A DNA stretch of 64,000 bases from Brenneria populi (lineage in GTDB: Bacteria; Pseudomonadota; Gammaproteobacteria; Enterobacterales; Enterobacteriaceae): positions 620,001-684,000 of the forward strand of contig NZ_JAYWTM010000001.1 of the NCBI RefSeq assembly GCF_036016195.1, read 5' to 3'. How positions within the stretch are numbered: position 1 is the first letter of the stretch; every line of letters begins with the position of its first letter. A model generated the notes under the pieces. The model had not been told where the DNA came from, searched no databases, and saw nothing but the letters and a program-made list of their open reading frames with translations. The position numbers were made by a program, and so were the translations under genes. Shown here piece by piece: positions 35,278 through 44,343 of this stretch.

Positions 35278-35294
35278 CCAGGAGATAACGCAGT

Positions 35295-35885
35295 ATGAGT
35301 GATGAACGTCACCAGCAACGTCAGCAACGTATTAAAGAAAAGGTCGATGCCCGTATCGCCGCCGCGCGCGAAATACGCGGCATTTTGATGATTTTTACCG
35401 GCAACGGCAAAGGGAAAACCACCGCGGCCTTCGGCACAGTTACCCGCGCCATCGGCCATGGTTTACGGGCCGGCGTTATCCAGTTCATTAAAGGCGAGTG
35501 GCCGAACGGCGAGAAAAACCTGCTGCAACAACACGGCGTTGAATTTCAGGTGATGGCGACCGGATTCACCTGGGAGACGCAGAATCGCCAGACCGATACC
35601 GAGGCCGCGCAAAAAGTGTGGCGGCACGGCAAGCGTATGCTGGCCGACCCGCAGCTGGATCTGGTGGTGCTGGATGAACTGACCTACATGGTCAGCTATG
35701 GCTACCTTGAGCTGGAAGAGGTATTGCAGGCCCTGCGCGAGCGGCCGGCCGGGCAAACGGTCATCATCACCGGACGGGGATGCCATCGCGATTTGCTGGA
35801 GCTGGCGGACACCGTCACCGAGATGCGGCCGGTAAAACACGCCTTTGAAGCCGGCATCAAAGCGCAGCAGGGGATTGATTGGTGA
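35295..35885 (+). CDS. btuR: Corrinoid (cob(I)alamin) adenosyltransferase BtuR/CobO
   Basis: Transfers adenosyl from ATP to reduced corrinoids, making adenosylcobalamin or its precursor. The 196-residue protein has the unusual CobA-type P-loop FTGNGKGKTTAAFGTVTRAI (about 34), KGEWPNGEKNLL, the Walker-B-like LVVLDELTYMVSYGYL (about 117) and VIITGRGCHRDLLELAD (about 155). No cobalamin biosynthesis genes are in the window, so it probably works in salvage. The position between yciK and rluB is as in E. coli. Confidence 0.95.
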   Translation: MSDERHQQRQQRIKEKVDARIAAAREIRGILMIFTGNGKGKTTAAFGTVTRAIGHGLRAGVIQFIKGEWPNGEKNLLQQHGVEFQVMATGFTWETQNRQTDTEAAQKVWRHGKRMLADPQLDLVVLDELTYMVSYGYLELEEVLQALRERPAGQTVIITGRGCHRDLLELADTVTEMRPVKHAFEAGIKAQQGIDW

Positions 35886-35976
35886 CGAGAACGGCCTCTC
35901 GTTATCCCGCGGCGGCAGGCGGAGAGCGCTTACGCTGGGCGTCGCTGGAGCGCCCGCCTGCGCGGGCGTGACGGGC

Positions 35977-35998
35977 CGCCGCTAACGCGGCGTTTTTT
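35977..35998 (+). terminator. Rho-independent terminator of btuR
   Basis: CGCCGC and GCGGCG arms with a TAAC loop are followed directly by six T residues. It lies between the convergent btuR and rluB and ends at the rluB stop codon. Confidence 0.8.
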
Positions 35999-36884
35999 AC
36001 GCTTGACCGCTGCGTGTTTTCGCTTTCGGCGCGCCGCGCCGCGCCGGCGCGACCTGGCCGCTGCGTTTGATCGCCCGGCGAATCTGATTCGCCTTTACCC
36101 GGCGGCGTTCGCGCTCGACCGGCAGCTTGCTCACCGTTTCCGGCGGCAGCTGTACCAGTCCGCGCAGATAGTTCAGGCTTTCCAGCGACATTTCCGACCA
36201 TCCGCCGCGCGGCAAGCCTTTAGGCAGCGGGATATCGCCGTAGCGAACGCGGATCAACCGGCTAACCTGTACGCCGACCGCTTCCCACAGGCGGCGAACC
36301 TCACGGTTGCGCCCTTCGGTCAGCGTCACGTTATACCATTGGTTAAGACCTTCCCCGCCTTGATAACGGATAGTGCGGAAGGAGGCCGGACCGTCTTCCA
36401 ACTGAACGCCTTTGCTCAGCTGTTTGATCTTCTCATCGTTGATTTCACCGAATACCCGCACGGCATACTCACGCTCGACCTCGTGGCTGGGGTGCATCAG
36501 CCGGTTAGCCAGTTCGCCGTCCGTAGTGAATAACAACAGGCCCGAGGTATTCACGTCCAGCCGCCCTACCGCCACCCAGCGAGAGCCCGGTATCTTCGGC
36601 AAACGGTCAAAAACCGTCGGACGCCCGTCGGGATCGCTGCGCGTACACAGCTCGCCCTCCGGCTTATAGTAGATAAGCACCCGGCAAACGGTCTCTTCGG
36701 TCTCCTTCACGGAAACCACGTGGCCGTCAATGCGGATTTTCGTCGCCTTGGTCACTTCGACGCGGTCGCCCAGCGTCGCGATTTTACCGTCAACGCTGAC
36801 GCGGCCGGCCTGAATCATCCCTTCTATTTCACGACGCGAACCATGACCGGCTCGCGCTAGTACCTTCTGTAACTTTTCGCTCAT
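35997..36884 (-). CDS. rluB: 23S rRNA pseudouridine(2605) synthase RluB
   Basis: Modifies U2605 of 23S rRNA. The N-terminal S4 RNA-binding domain starts MSEKLQKVLARAGHGSRREI. The RsuA-type catalytic domain carries the catalytic Asp in VAVGRLDVNTSGLLLFTTDG (about 105-124), with EREYAVRVFG and TLTEGRNREVRRLWEAVGVQ later. A basic tail follows, shorter than in some relatives. The ATG at 36884 follows AGGGG; a start at 36932 adds 16 residues not seen in relatives. The 274-bp gap upstream to the TetR gene holds nothing I can identify. This is where the accessory block begins relative to E. coli order. Confidence 0.95.
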   Translation of the reverse strand: MSEKLQKVLARAGHGSRREIEGMIQAGRVSVDGKIATLGDRVEVTKATKIRIDGHVVSVKETEETVCRVLIYYKPEGELCTRSDPDGRPTVFDRLPKIPGSRWVAVGRLDVNTSGLLLFTTDGELANRLMHPSHEVEREYAVRVFGEINDEKIKQLSKGVQLEDGPASFRTIRYQGGEGLNQWYNVTLTEGRNREVRRLWEAVGVQVSRLIRVRYGDIPLPKGLPRGGWSEMSLESLNYLRGLVQLPPETVSKLPVERERRRVKANQIRRAIKRSGQVAPARRGAPKAKTRSGQA

Positions 36885-37158
36885 CGAGCAACCCCTGAGT
36901 GCCGCCTTCACAGGCGTCTGATATACTTTCAAAACAACAAGTCATTGCATAAATAGAATTAACTTATTGATATGTAAACATTTTGTAAAAACGGCATAAT
37001 AAATGCCATGTTACGCAAGCCGCCGCACACGATAATTCGTGGCCGCACATATTACACGAATTTTCGGATACAAGGCCAATCTCATGCAATCCGTAGCTTA
37101 TTAGCGACGGATGAACGCCGATTTCATTTAACGCTATGCGCCAGGCTGCGAATGTCAA

Positions 37159-37761
37159 TCATAGTTCTTTCAAGGCTTTTTCCAAAACCGCCATCGCCAT
37201 CCATTCTGTGATTTTCGCAACCTCATCATTACTGCCGCCGCCGATATCCTTTAATACGACCAGGGCTTCGGTTCCATAAATAACGGCAAGAGACATAATT
37301 AATTTTTCATAATTTTCCGCTGAAAGCGCTCTCTCCAGAGGCTGCGTCGCCTTGCGCAGCAGGCGAATACGGTTGCCGCGTTTCAGTATGTCTTGCAAAT
37401 TTCCATCATTATTTTTAGCCCATTGCTCCAAGGAGACTTTAAGGGCGGAACGAAGAACGCCTTCATGCATAAAAATACGCGGCCAGGCGTGGCCAAACAG
37501 CGAAAGTATCCTCTCTCTGGCGCCATCCTCTTCAGGTTCCCAATTCATGACCGGCCCGAGGCTCTCTTCAACCATTGCCGCAACCAGGGCGCTCTGAGTA
37601 GGGAAATATCGATAGGCGGTCGCTCTGGATACGCCCGCCTGGGCCGCGACTTCCGCCACGCTGGGTTCGAATCCCTGCGCATATAGCTGCATTGCCTGTT
37701 TGATCATCAAACCGCGGGTTTTTAACTGTTTGGGGGAGATGAAAATATGTTGTTCTTTCAT
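37159..37761 (-). CDS. TetR/AcrR-family transcriptional regulator
   Basis: A 200-residue DNA-binding regulator. The N-terminal helix-turn-helix is recognisable by EPSVAEVAAQAGVSRATAYR then YFPTQSALVAAM (about 33-65). The C-terminal half is a helical ligand-binding and dimerisation domain without an obvious ligand clue. The ATG at 37761 has GGAG five bases upstream. It is divergent from the UPF0261/TIM-barrel operon, and two perfect palindromes with GAGA-N6-TCTC cores lie between the genes. It very likely represses that operon and itself until a small molecule binds (inference). Not in the corresponding E. coli location. Confidence 0.88.
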   Translation of the reverse strand: MKEQHIFISPKQLKTRGLMIKQAMQLYAQGFEPSVAEVAAQAGVSRATAYRYFPTQSALVAAMVEESLGPVMNWEPEEDGARERILSLFGHAWPRIFMHEGVLRSALKVSLEQWAKNNDGNLQDILKRGNRIRLLRKATQPLERALSAENYEKLIMSLAVIYGTEALVVLKDIGGGSNDEVAKITEWMAMAVLEKALKEL

Positions 37762-37839
37762 GCAGGCTCCAGCTCTTGAGGTGATCAGCATAACCTTTCA
37801 AACGGGAATTATCACGCGCCGTGGCGTCGGCGCGCACCA

Positions 37840-37882
37840 TTTGAGATTGGAGTCTCAAAATAATGAGATCACAGTCTCATTA
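37840..37882. promoter_or_regulatory. Twin TetR-type operators
   Basis: Two tandem inverted repeats sit one base apart: TTTGAGA-N6-TCTCAAA (37840-37859) and TAATGAGA-N6-TCTCATTA (37861-37882). They share the core TGAGA-N6-TCTCA. Centres are 22 bp apart, about two helical turns, in the TetR/UPF0261 divergent gap. A textbook arrangement for cooperative binding by the adjacent TetR protein. Confidence 0.8.
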
Positions 37883-38009
37883 TGGCGGTATGGCGATTGC
37901 CACCGAGATAAGACAGGAACAACATGACGGCAACGTGAGCTCACAGACCAGATATGGGAACGTCTTTCCGGCGTTTCTCAATGCCTTATTCAGCGCAAGG
38001 ATCACCATA

Positions 38010-39239
38010 ATGAGTTCCAAGACTGACGCCGTTTATATAGCGACAACCACAGACACCAAGGGCCGTGAGTTGGACTTTGTCAGAAAAATCATCAACCGAC
38101 ACGGCGTTAAGACCGTCACGATCGATCTGTCCACAAAGCCGCATACGTCTGCCGTCAAAGCCGATATTTCGGCTCAGGAAATCGCCGCCTACCACCCGCG
38201 CGGGGCGGAGGCCGTTTTTTGCGGCGAAAGAGGCAAGGCTATTGCAGCCATGTCTCTCGCCTTCACCCGTTTTATATCTGGTCGCGCTGACGTGGCGGCG
38301 ATGTTAGGGCTGGGCGGTTCAGGCGGAACCGCATTAATTACCCCGGCCATGCAGTCGCTTCCTATCGGCGTTCCCAAACTGATGGTTTCGACAATGGCAT
38401 CGGGAGACACCTCGCCCTATGTCGGATCCAGCGACATCGCCATGCTCTACTCCGTCACGGATGTCGCGGGAATCAATCGTATTTCACGAAAAATTCTCAC
38501 CAACGCGGCGGCGCAAATTACCGGAGCCGTTCTGTTTACACGGCAAGAGAGCGATATTCAGGATCCGCCGGCGCTCGGTCTCACCATGTTCGGCGTGACA
38601 ACGCCTTGCGTACGTCAGGTCACGGAAGGATTGGAAAGCCAGTATGACTGTCTGGTGTTCCACGCAACCGGCAGCGGCGGGAATGCGATGGAAAAACTGG
38701 CCGGGGAAGGATTACTCGACGGCATCCTGGATCTTACGCTGACGGAGATCTGCGACATGCTGTTCGGCGGCGTTCTCGCCTGTTCTTCCGACCGGCTCGA
38801 TGTCGTGGCCCGCACCCGCTTACCCTGGGTCGGCTCCTGCGGCGCGCTCGATATGATCAACTTTCCGTCTATGGATAAAGTGCCGGAGCAGTACGCACGG
38901 CGCCAGTTGTTCGCGCACAACGCGCAGGTGACCTTAATGCGCACCACGCCGGAAGAAAACGCCGTAATGGGTCAATGGATCGCGGAAAAACTTAACCGGT
39001 GCGATGGCGAAATTCGCTTCCTGATCCCCATGCGGGGTTTTTCCTCAATCGACGCCGAAGGAGAGGTTTTCTGGTCCCCCGCAGCCGACCTGGCGTTTAT
39101 TGATGCCTTCGAGTCCCATTTCAAACCGACGTCCAAACGCCGAATGATCAAGCTTGATTGCAACATTAACGACGCTGAATTCGCCGATGCGGCAATCAGA
39201 GCATTCAAAGAAGCAACAAACGCTTTAAGGAGCAAATAA
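38010..39239 (+). CDS. Tm-1-like ATP-binding domain protein (UPF0261)
   Basis: A 409-residue cytoplasmic protein of the UPF0261 family. Family segments: VYIATTTDTKGRELDFVRKI at the N-terminus, MLGLGGSGGTALITPAMQSL with GVPKLMVSTMASGDTSPYVG (about 95-130), FHATGSGGNAMEKLAGEGLL (about 213), and DMLFGGVLACSSDRLD with RLPWVGSCGALDMINF. The glycine-rich loops fit nucleotide binding as reported for the Tm-1 N-terminal domain. The ATG at 38010 follows AAGGA; an ATG at 37863 would run through the operators. Its stop overlaps the next gene start (TAATG). Bacterial function is not established. Confidence 0.88.
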   Translation: MSSKTDAVYIATTTDTKGRELDFVRKIINRHGVKTVTIDLSTKPHTSAVKADISAQEIAAYHPRGAEAVFCGERGKAIAAMSLAFTRFISGRADVAAMLGLGGSGGTALITPAMQSLPIGVPKLMVSTMASGDTSPYVGSSDIAMLYSVTDVAGINRISRKILTNAAAQITGAVLFTRQESDIQDPPALGLTMFGVTTPCVRQVTEGLESQYDCLVFHATGSGGNAMEKLAGEGLLDGILDLTLTEICDMLFGGVLACSSDRLDVVARTRLPWVGSCGALDMINFPSMDKVPEQYARRQLFAHNAQVTLMRTTPEENAVMGQWIAEKLNRCDGEIRFLIPMRGFSSIDAEGEVFWSPAADLAFIDAFESHFKPTSKRRMIKLDCNINDAEFADAAIRAFKEATNALRSK

Positions 39240-40069
39240 TGCAATATCAGGATCGCAATACGCTTTTAGCTCGCTTTAAGGAGATGATCGCACGCAAAGA
39301 GCCTATCATCGGCGGCGGCGCCGGTACCGGCCTGTCGGCGAAATGCGAAGAGGCCGGCGGCATCGACCTGATCGTTATTTATAATTCAGGGCGCTACCGT
39401 ATGGCCGGGAGAGGCTCGCTCGCCGGGTTATTGGCTTACGGCAATGCAAACGATATTGTGCTGGATATGGCGAAAGAGGTGCTGCCCGTAGTGAAAAAAA
39501 CGCCGGTGCTTGCCGGCGTCAATGGAACGGACCCCTTCTGTCACTTCGACGCCTTCCTTGACGAGCTGATTAAACTGGGGTTTGCGGGAGTGCAAAACTT
39601 CCCTACCGTAGGCCTAATTGACGGTAAGTTCAGGCAAAATCTGGAAGAAACGGGAATGGGCTATGCGCTGGAAGTCGATATGATCCGTAAAGCCCATGAA
39701 AAAGGGCTGCTGACGACGCCTTATGTCTTCAGCGCTGAAGATGCGGCGGCGATGGCTGAAGCGGGCGCGGATATCATCGTTCCCCATATGGGATTGACTA
39801 CCGGGGGAAATATTGGCGCCGACACGGCGATGACCCTGGATGATTGCGTCACGGCGATTAATGAGTGGGCGCAAGCGGCGCGAAAAGTGCGTGAGGACAT
39901 CATTATACTTTGTCATGGCGGACCGATTGCGACAGCGCAAGATGCCGCCTATATCATGAAGCGATGTTCTCTTGTGGATGGCTTTTATGGCGCCAGCTCG
40001 ATGGAGCGATTGCCTACCGAAGTCGCCTTGACGGAGACCACCAAAGCCTTCAAGTCGATAGCTCGATAG
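39239..40069 (+). CDS. TIM-barrel protein of the phosphoenolpyruvate hydrolase-like family
   Basis: A 276-residue predicted TIM barrel of the family annotated as PEP hydrolase / TIM-barrel signal transduction (PF09370). Motifs include GGGAGTGLSAKCEEAGGIDL near 25, VIYNSGRYRMAGRGSLAGLL (about 46), LAGVNGTDPF, GFAGVQNFPTVGLIDGKFR (about 114), and HGGPIATAQDAAYIMKRC near 222. Translationally coupled to the UPF0261 gene. In plants the two domains form one protein, tomato Tm-1, which makes a functional link between these genes likely. Reaction and substrate are unproven. Confidence 0.87.
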   Translation: MQYQDRNTLLARFKEMIARKEPIIGGGAGTGLSAKCEEAGGIDLIVIYNSGRYRMAGRGSLAGLLAYGNANDIVLDMAKEVLPVVKKTPVLAGVNGTDPFCHFDAFLDELIKLGFAGVQNFPTVGLIDGKFRQNLEETGMGYALEVDMIRKAHEKGLLTTPYVFSAEDAAAMAEAGADIIVPHMGLTTGGNIGADTAMTLDDCVTAINEWAQAARKVREDIIILCHGGPIATAQDAAYIMKRCSLVDGFYGASSMERLPTEVALTETTKAFKSIAR

Positions 40070-40075
40070 ACTATT

Positions 40076-40097
40076 AAGGCCGGGAGTCCGGCCTTTT
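40076..40097 (+). terminator. Rho-independent terminator after the UPF0261/TIM-barrel operon
   Basis: AAGGCCGG and CCGGCCTT arms with a GAGT loop and a following TTTT, six bases past the stop codon. It may also serve the converging nas operon. Confidence 0.85.
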
Positions 40098-40122
40098 CTC
40101 ATCCGGTCGGAAACCGTTACGC

Positions 40123-43100
40123 TCAATACACATCCCGGGCATAGCGTTTGTCCTGCGCCATCTTGGCGACATAGGCCGTCGCGTCCTCGGCGGTCATCGC
40201 GCCGTGTTTCTGCACCACCAGCCGGAGCGCGGCATCGACGTCCTTCGCCATGCGTCCGGCGTCGCCGCAGACATAGAAGTGCGCGCCCTCCTGCAGCCAG
40301 CGCCACAGCTCGGCGCCCTGCTCAAGCAGGCGATGCTGCACATAGACCTTTTCCGCCCGATCGCGCGAGAAGGCGGTATCCAGCCGATGCAGGCAGCCGT
40401 CGCGCCGCATCGCCTCCAGCTCTTCGCGATAGTAGAAATCGGTCGCCGCGCGCTGCTCGCCGAACACCAGCCAGTTTTTTCCCTGCGCGCCCGCGGCCTG
40501 GCGATCCTGCAAAAAAGCGCGGAAAGGGGCGATGCCGGTGCCGGCCCCCACCATAATCATCGGCGCTTCAGGGTCGTGCGGCGGTCGGAAATGGGCCGCC
40601 TTATGGACGAAAATCGGCACGGGGACGGATTGCGCGCGATCGGCCAGAAAGGTTGAGCACACGCCGCCCCGCCGCCGGCCGTCCCGCTCATAACGCACGG
40701 TCGCAACCGTCAGATGCACCCGGTGCGGCGAGACCTTGGGGCTTGATGAAATCGAGTACAGGCGCGGCTGCAACCGCTTGAGCGCGGAGAGCCACTCCTC
40801 GGCCGATGCCCGAACCGGATAGGCCTGCAGCAGGTCGATAATCTGCCGTCCCCACAGCCAGCGCTTCAGTTCATCCTTGCGTTCGTCGCGCAACAGCCCG
40901 CCCAGCGTTTCATCACCCGAGCGCTGATAGACCAACCGCAGAACCTCCGGCGTAATACGCGCGATTTCGTAATGGCGCGACAGCGCCTCAAGCAGCGTCA
41001 TATCGCCGCGATCCCCGAGCGTAACCGGCGTCATCGGCGACAGCCCGAGGAGCGACAGCATATCATCCACCCGCTCGGGACAGTTGGTCGGCCAGACTCC
41101 GAGCGCATCGCCCGCTTCATAGCCGATATCCCGCCCGGCCAGATCGAAGGCGAACTCTCTGGTCTCTTTCTGCGCGCCGGATGCGTTGAGCCGCCGATTG
41201 AGCACCAGACGCGCGTGCAGCGGCGCATTACGCCCGGGGAAAGGTGACGGCGTAACCACCGGCGCGGCGGCAGGCGTTTCGCCCGCGACCGCCGCCGGAG
41301 CGCCTGCGGAGGCGCCGGTCGACGCCAGCGCCTTGACGACCGCATCCAGCCAGGCTCGGAGCGCCTCTTCATCGTCGGCCTCACAGTCGGTTCGCGCCGC
41401 CAGCCGACGGGCGCCCAGCGCCGCCAACCGCTCATCCAGACTGCGTCCGAAACCGCAAAACTGGTCATAATTCGCATCGCCGAGCGCCAGCACGGAAAAC
41501 CACAGCCTATCCAGCCTGGGGGCGCTCTCGTCCCGCAGCGCCGCCCAGAAGCCGGCGCCGTTGTCCGGCGGGTCGCCGTCGCCGAAGGTGCTGGCGATAA
41601 ACAGCACGCGCGTAGTTCCGCCCAGCTCCGCGACGCCGCTGGCCTCCATGCCGGACAGCGCGACGGCATGGCCCTGCGCTTTTAATCGTTCGGCGCACCG
41701 GGCGGCAAAGCCTTCGGCGTTGCCGGTCGATGAGGCCCAGAGCACCCGAATCGGCGGGCCGGCGGCGTCCGTCGTCGCCGGAACGAGACCGGCGGCCTGC
41801 GCCAAGCGCGCGTCGCCGGCCGTCGGCCAGGTCCGGGCGAAAAGCCCCGCCAGCATGCCGTCCAGCATCAGGCGCGTGGCGGGCTCCAGCGGCGCGGCGG
41901 CGGGCAGCGTCGGCACGCCGCCGGCCAGCCTGGACTCCTCGGTGCGCAGCGCGGCCAGATACCCCTGCAGGTAGAGTCGTTCGTGCGCCGCCAGCGTAAC
42001 GGCGGGCGCGGCTTCAAGGCCGAGCAGCGCCGCCAGCGCGTCAATATGTTTCATATCCAGTTCCTTGATAGCGGTTTTCCAAACGCTCGGGAGGTGATGT
42101 TCCGCCGCCGGCGCCCCATCGTCCTGGCGGAACGCGGCGATAGATGACGAAGGTTGTGCGACGGGCGTCAGGGCGACGGCGCAGAACTTGAATTCGGGCT
42201 GCAGCGAGATCGGGTCGACGGCGTCGCTGGTGACGGCATTGATCGCCAGATCCTCGCCGAAAACGTCGTTCCAGTGGAACGGCGCAAAACAGCAGCCGGG
42301 CCGCACCCGGTCGGTCACCACGGCCGGCAGCAGCGCGCGGCCGCGGCGCGAGCGCACCGCCACCCGATCCTTATCGCGAATGCCGAGCGCGGCGGCGTCT
42401 TGCGGGTGTATCTCGACGAACGGCTGCGGATTGAGCTTATTGAGCATCGGGATCTTGCCGGTCTTGGTCAGCGTGTGCCACTGGTGCTGCAAGCGGCCGG
42501 TGTTGAGCACCAAGGGAAAATCGTCGTCCGGCATCTCGGCCGGCCGCATATCCGGCCGCGGGAAAAAAACGCCTTTGCCGCTTGGGGTGGCGAATGCGAT
42601 GCGCGGCCGGCCGCCGTCCGGCGCCTCTTTACGCGTCTGGCTTACGCCGTCGTTGAGATAGCGCATGGGGTGGCGATCGTCTCCGTCGTCGGGCGGACAC
42701 GGCCACTGCAAGGGCGTGCGGCGCAGGCGCTCATAGCTCGCGCCGCGAATGTCGTAGCCGGTATGCGGGTTCCAGGCCCGTTTGATCTCTTCGAACACCT
42801 CCGATGAAGAGGCGTAGCTGAACGCCCGCTCGTACCCCATGGCACAAGCCACGTCGGCGATGATGCGCCAGTCCGCCGCCGCCTCGCCGGGCGGCTCCAC
42901 GGCCTTTCGCATCAGCGTCAGATTGCGCTCGGCGTTAACCATCACGCCTTCGGCCTCGGCCCATAGCGCGCCGGGCAGCAGAATATCGGCGTAACCGTTG
43001 GTTTCGGTATCGAGAAACGCATCCTGGGTGATGACCAGCTCCGCGGCCTGCAGCCCCGCGATCGCGTTGCTACGGTTAGGGGCCGTGGCGACCGGATTGG

Positions 43101-44316
43101 TGCAGATAATCCAGCACGCCTTGATCTTGCCGGCCTTCATCTCTTCGAACATCGCCACCGTGCCGCCGCCCGTCTCGGCGCGCAGCGTCCCGGCCTCTAC
43201 GCCCCACAGCGCTTCGATAAACCGCCGGTCCTGCGGCGCCAGCACCGAGCGCTGGCCCGGCAACCCGCCCCCCATATAGCCCATTTCGCGTCCGCCCATG
43301 GCATTGGGCTGTCCGGTAAGGGAGAAAGGGCCGCTGCCGGGGCGGCAAATGGCGCCGGTCGCCAGGTGCAGATTGCAGATCGCATTGGTGTTCCAGGTGC
43401 CGTGCGTGCTTTGATTCAACCCCATGGTCCAACAGCTCATCCATTCGGCGGCCGCGCCGATCCATGCGGCGGCCGTGCGGATATCCGCTTCCGCCAGTCC
43501 CGTCATCCGCGCCACCTTCTCCACCGGGTAGTCGGCGAGGAATTCGGGCATCGCCTCCCAGCCTTCGGTAAATTCGGCGATAAATGACGGGTCGGTATGG
43601 CCGTTTTGCACCAGCAGATGCAGCAGACCGTTGAGCAAGGCCAGATCCGTGCCCGGTCCGATCTGTAAAAACAGATCCGCCTTGTCGGCCGTGGCGGTGC
43701 GGCGCGGATCGACCACGATCAGCTTCGCCCCCGCTTTCACCCGGTCCATCATGCGCAGGAACAGAATCGGGTGACAATCGGCCATATTCGCGCCGATGAC
43801 GAAGAACAGATCGGCGCGTTCGAAATCCTGATAGGAACCCGGCGGGCCGTCCGCCCCCAGCGACAGCTTGTAGCCGCTGCCGGCGCTGGCCATGCACAGA
43901 CGCGAGTTCGACTCGATGTTGTTGGTGCCGATAAAGCCTTTGGCCAGTTTGTTGGCCAGATACTGAGCCTCCAGCGACATCTGGCCGGAGACATAGAGCG
44001 CCACCGCGTCGGGGCCGTGGGCGTCGATGATGGCGCGCAGCCGGCGCGCTGCCTCTTGGATCGCATGCTGCAGATCGACCCGCGCCGGTTCGCGCAGACG
44101 TTCCGCCCGCAGGTAGGCGTGCTCCAACCGCCCCGATTCGGCGATAGCCTGAGCGCAGCTATTGCCTTTGGTGCACAGCCGGCCGAAGTTGGCGGGGTGC
44201 GTCTTGTCGCCCGTCACCTTGATTACGCGATTGTCTTGTACCTGCATCACCACCCCGCAGCCTACGCCGCAGTAGGGGCAAACGCTCTTTACATAAGTTG
44301 TGGAACCGGCGTCCAT
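40123..44316 (-). CDS. Assimilatory nitrate reductase fused to a CysJ-like flavoprotein
   Basis: A 1397-residue natural fusion. Residues 1 to about 800 are a NasA/NarB-type molybdopterin reductase. It has an N-terminal [4Fe-4S] motif, VCPYCGVGCGV plus RLCTKGNSC (Cys about 13, 16, 20, 48), and a candidate Mo-ligand Cys in ESNSRLCMASAGSGYK (about 141). A flavodoxin-like FMN domain starts near 855 (VLWASSTGNAEGFAAR). A CysJ-type FAD/NADPH reductase follows: FAD loop RLYSISSSPK (about 1187), nucleotide loop MVGAGTGIAPFRAFLQDRQ (about 1258), and C-terminus KRYARDVY as in CysJ. Inferred reaction: NADPH-driven reduction of nitrate to nitrite in one polypeptide, replacing a separate NasC electron donor. 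The ATG at 44316 follows GGAG. Last intact gene of the nas operon. Confidence 0.92.
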   Translation of the reverse strand: MDAGSTTYVKSVCPYCGVGCGVVMQVQDNRVIKVTGDKTHPANFGRLCTKGNSCAQAIAESGRLEHAYLRAERLREPARVDLQHAIQEAARRLRAIIDAHGPDAVALYVSGQMSLEAQYLANKLAKGFIGTNNIESNSRLCMASAGSGYKLSLGADGPPGSYQDFERADLFFVIGANMADCHPILFLRMMDRVKAGAKLIVVDPRRTATADKADLFLQIGPGTDLALLNGLLHLLVQNGHTDPSFIAEFTEGWEAMPEFLADYPVEKVARMTGLAEADIRTAAAWIGAAAEWMSCWTMGLNQSTHGTWNTNAICNLHLATGAICRPGSGPFSLTGQPNAMGGREMGYMGGGLPGQRSVLAPQDRRFIEALWGVEAGTLRAETGGGTVAMFEEMKAGKIKACWIICTNPVATAPNRSNAIAGLQAAELVITQDAFLDTETNGYADILLPGALWAEAEGVMVNAERNLTLMRKAVEPPGEAAADWRIIADVACAMGYERAFSYASSSEVFEEIKRAWNPHTGYDIRGASYERLRRTPLQWPCPPDDGDDRHPMRYLNDGVSQTRKEAPDGGRPRIAFATPSGKGVFFPRPDMRPAEMPDDDFPLVLNTGRLQHQWHTLTKTGKIPMLNKLNPQPFVEIHPQDAAALGIRDKDRVAVRSRRGRALLPAVVTDRVRPGCCFAPFHWNDVFGEDLAINAVTSDAVDPISLQPEFKFCAVALTPVAQPSSSIAAFRQDDGAPAAEHHLPSVWKTAIKELDMKHIDALAALLGLEAAPAVTLAAHERLYLQGYLAALRTEESRLAGGVPTLPAAAPLEPATRLMLDGMLAGLFARTWPTAGDARLAQAAGLVPATTDAAGPPIRVLWASSTGNAEGFAARCAERLKAQGHAVALSGMEASGVAELGGTTRVLFIASTFGDGDPPDNGAGFWAALRDESAPRLDRLWFSVLALGDANYDQFCGFGRSLDERLAALGARRLAARTDCEADDEEALRAWLDAVVKALASTGASAGAPAAVAGETPAAAPVVTPSPFPGRNAPLHARLVLNRRLNASGAQKETREFAFDLAGRDIGYEAGDALGVWPTNCPERVDDMLSLLGLSPMTPVTLGDRGDMTLLEALSRHYEIARITPEVLRLVYQRSGDETLGGLLRDERKDELKRWLWGRQIIDLLQAYPVRASAEEWLSALKRLQPRLYSISSSPKVSPHRVHLTVATVRYERDGRRRGGVCSTFLADRAQSVPVPIFVHKAAHFRPPHDPEAPMIMVGAGTGIAPFRAFLQDRQAAGAQGKNWLVFGEQRAATDFYYREELEAMRRDGCLHRLDTAFSRDRAEKVYVQHRLLEQGAELWRWLQEGAHFYVCGDAGRMAKDVDAALRLVVQKHGAMTAEDATAYVAKMAQDKRYARDVY

Positions 44317-44343
44317 CACATATTCTCCATCCCGCGCCCCGCG

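Noticed and set aside
37655..37675. GGTTCGAATCCC resembling a tRNA T-loop
   Set aside because: It lies inside the conserved helix-turn-helix coding region of the TetR gene and no acceptor or anticodon stems can be built around it.
39614..40306. 230-codon minus-strand frame across the TIM-barrel gene and nitrate reductase end
   Set aside because: It is a shadow frame spanning the two convergent gene ends and a terminator; both real genes are well supported.
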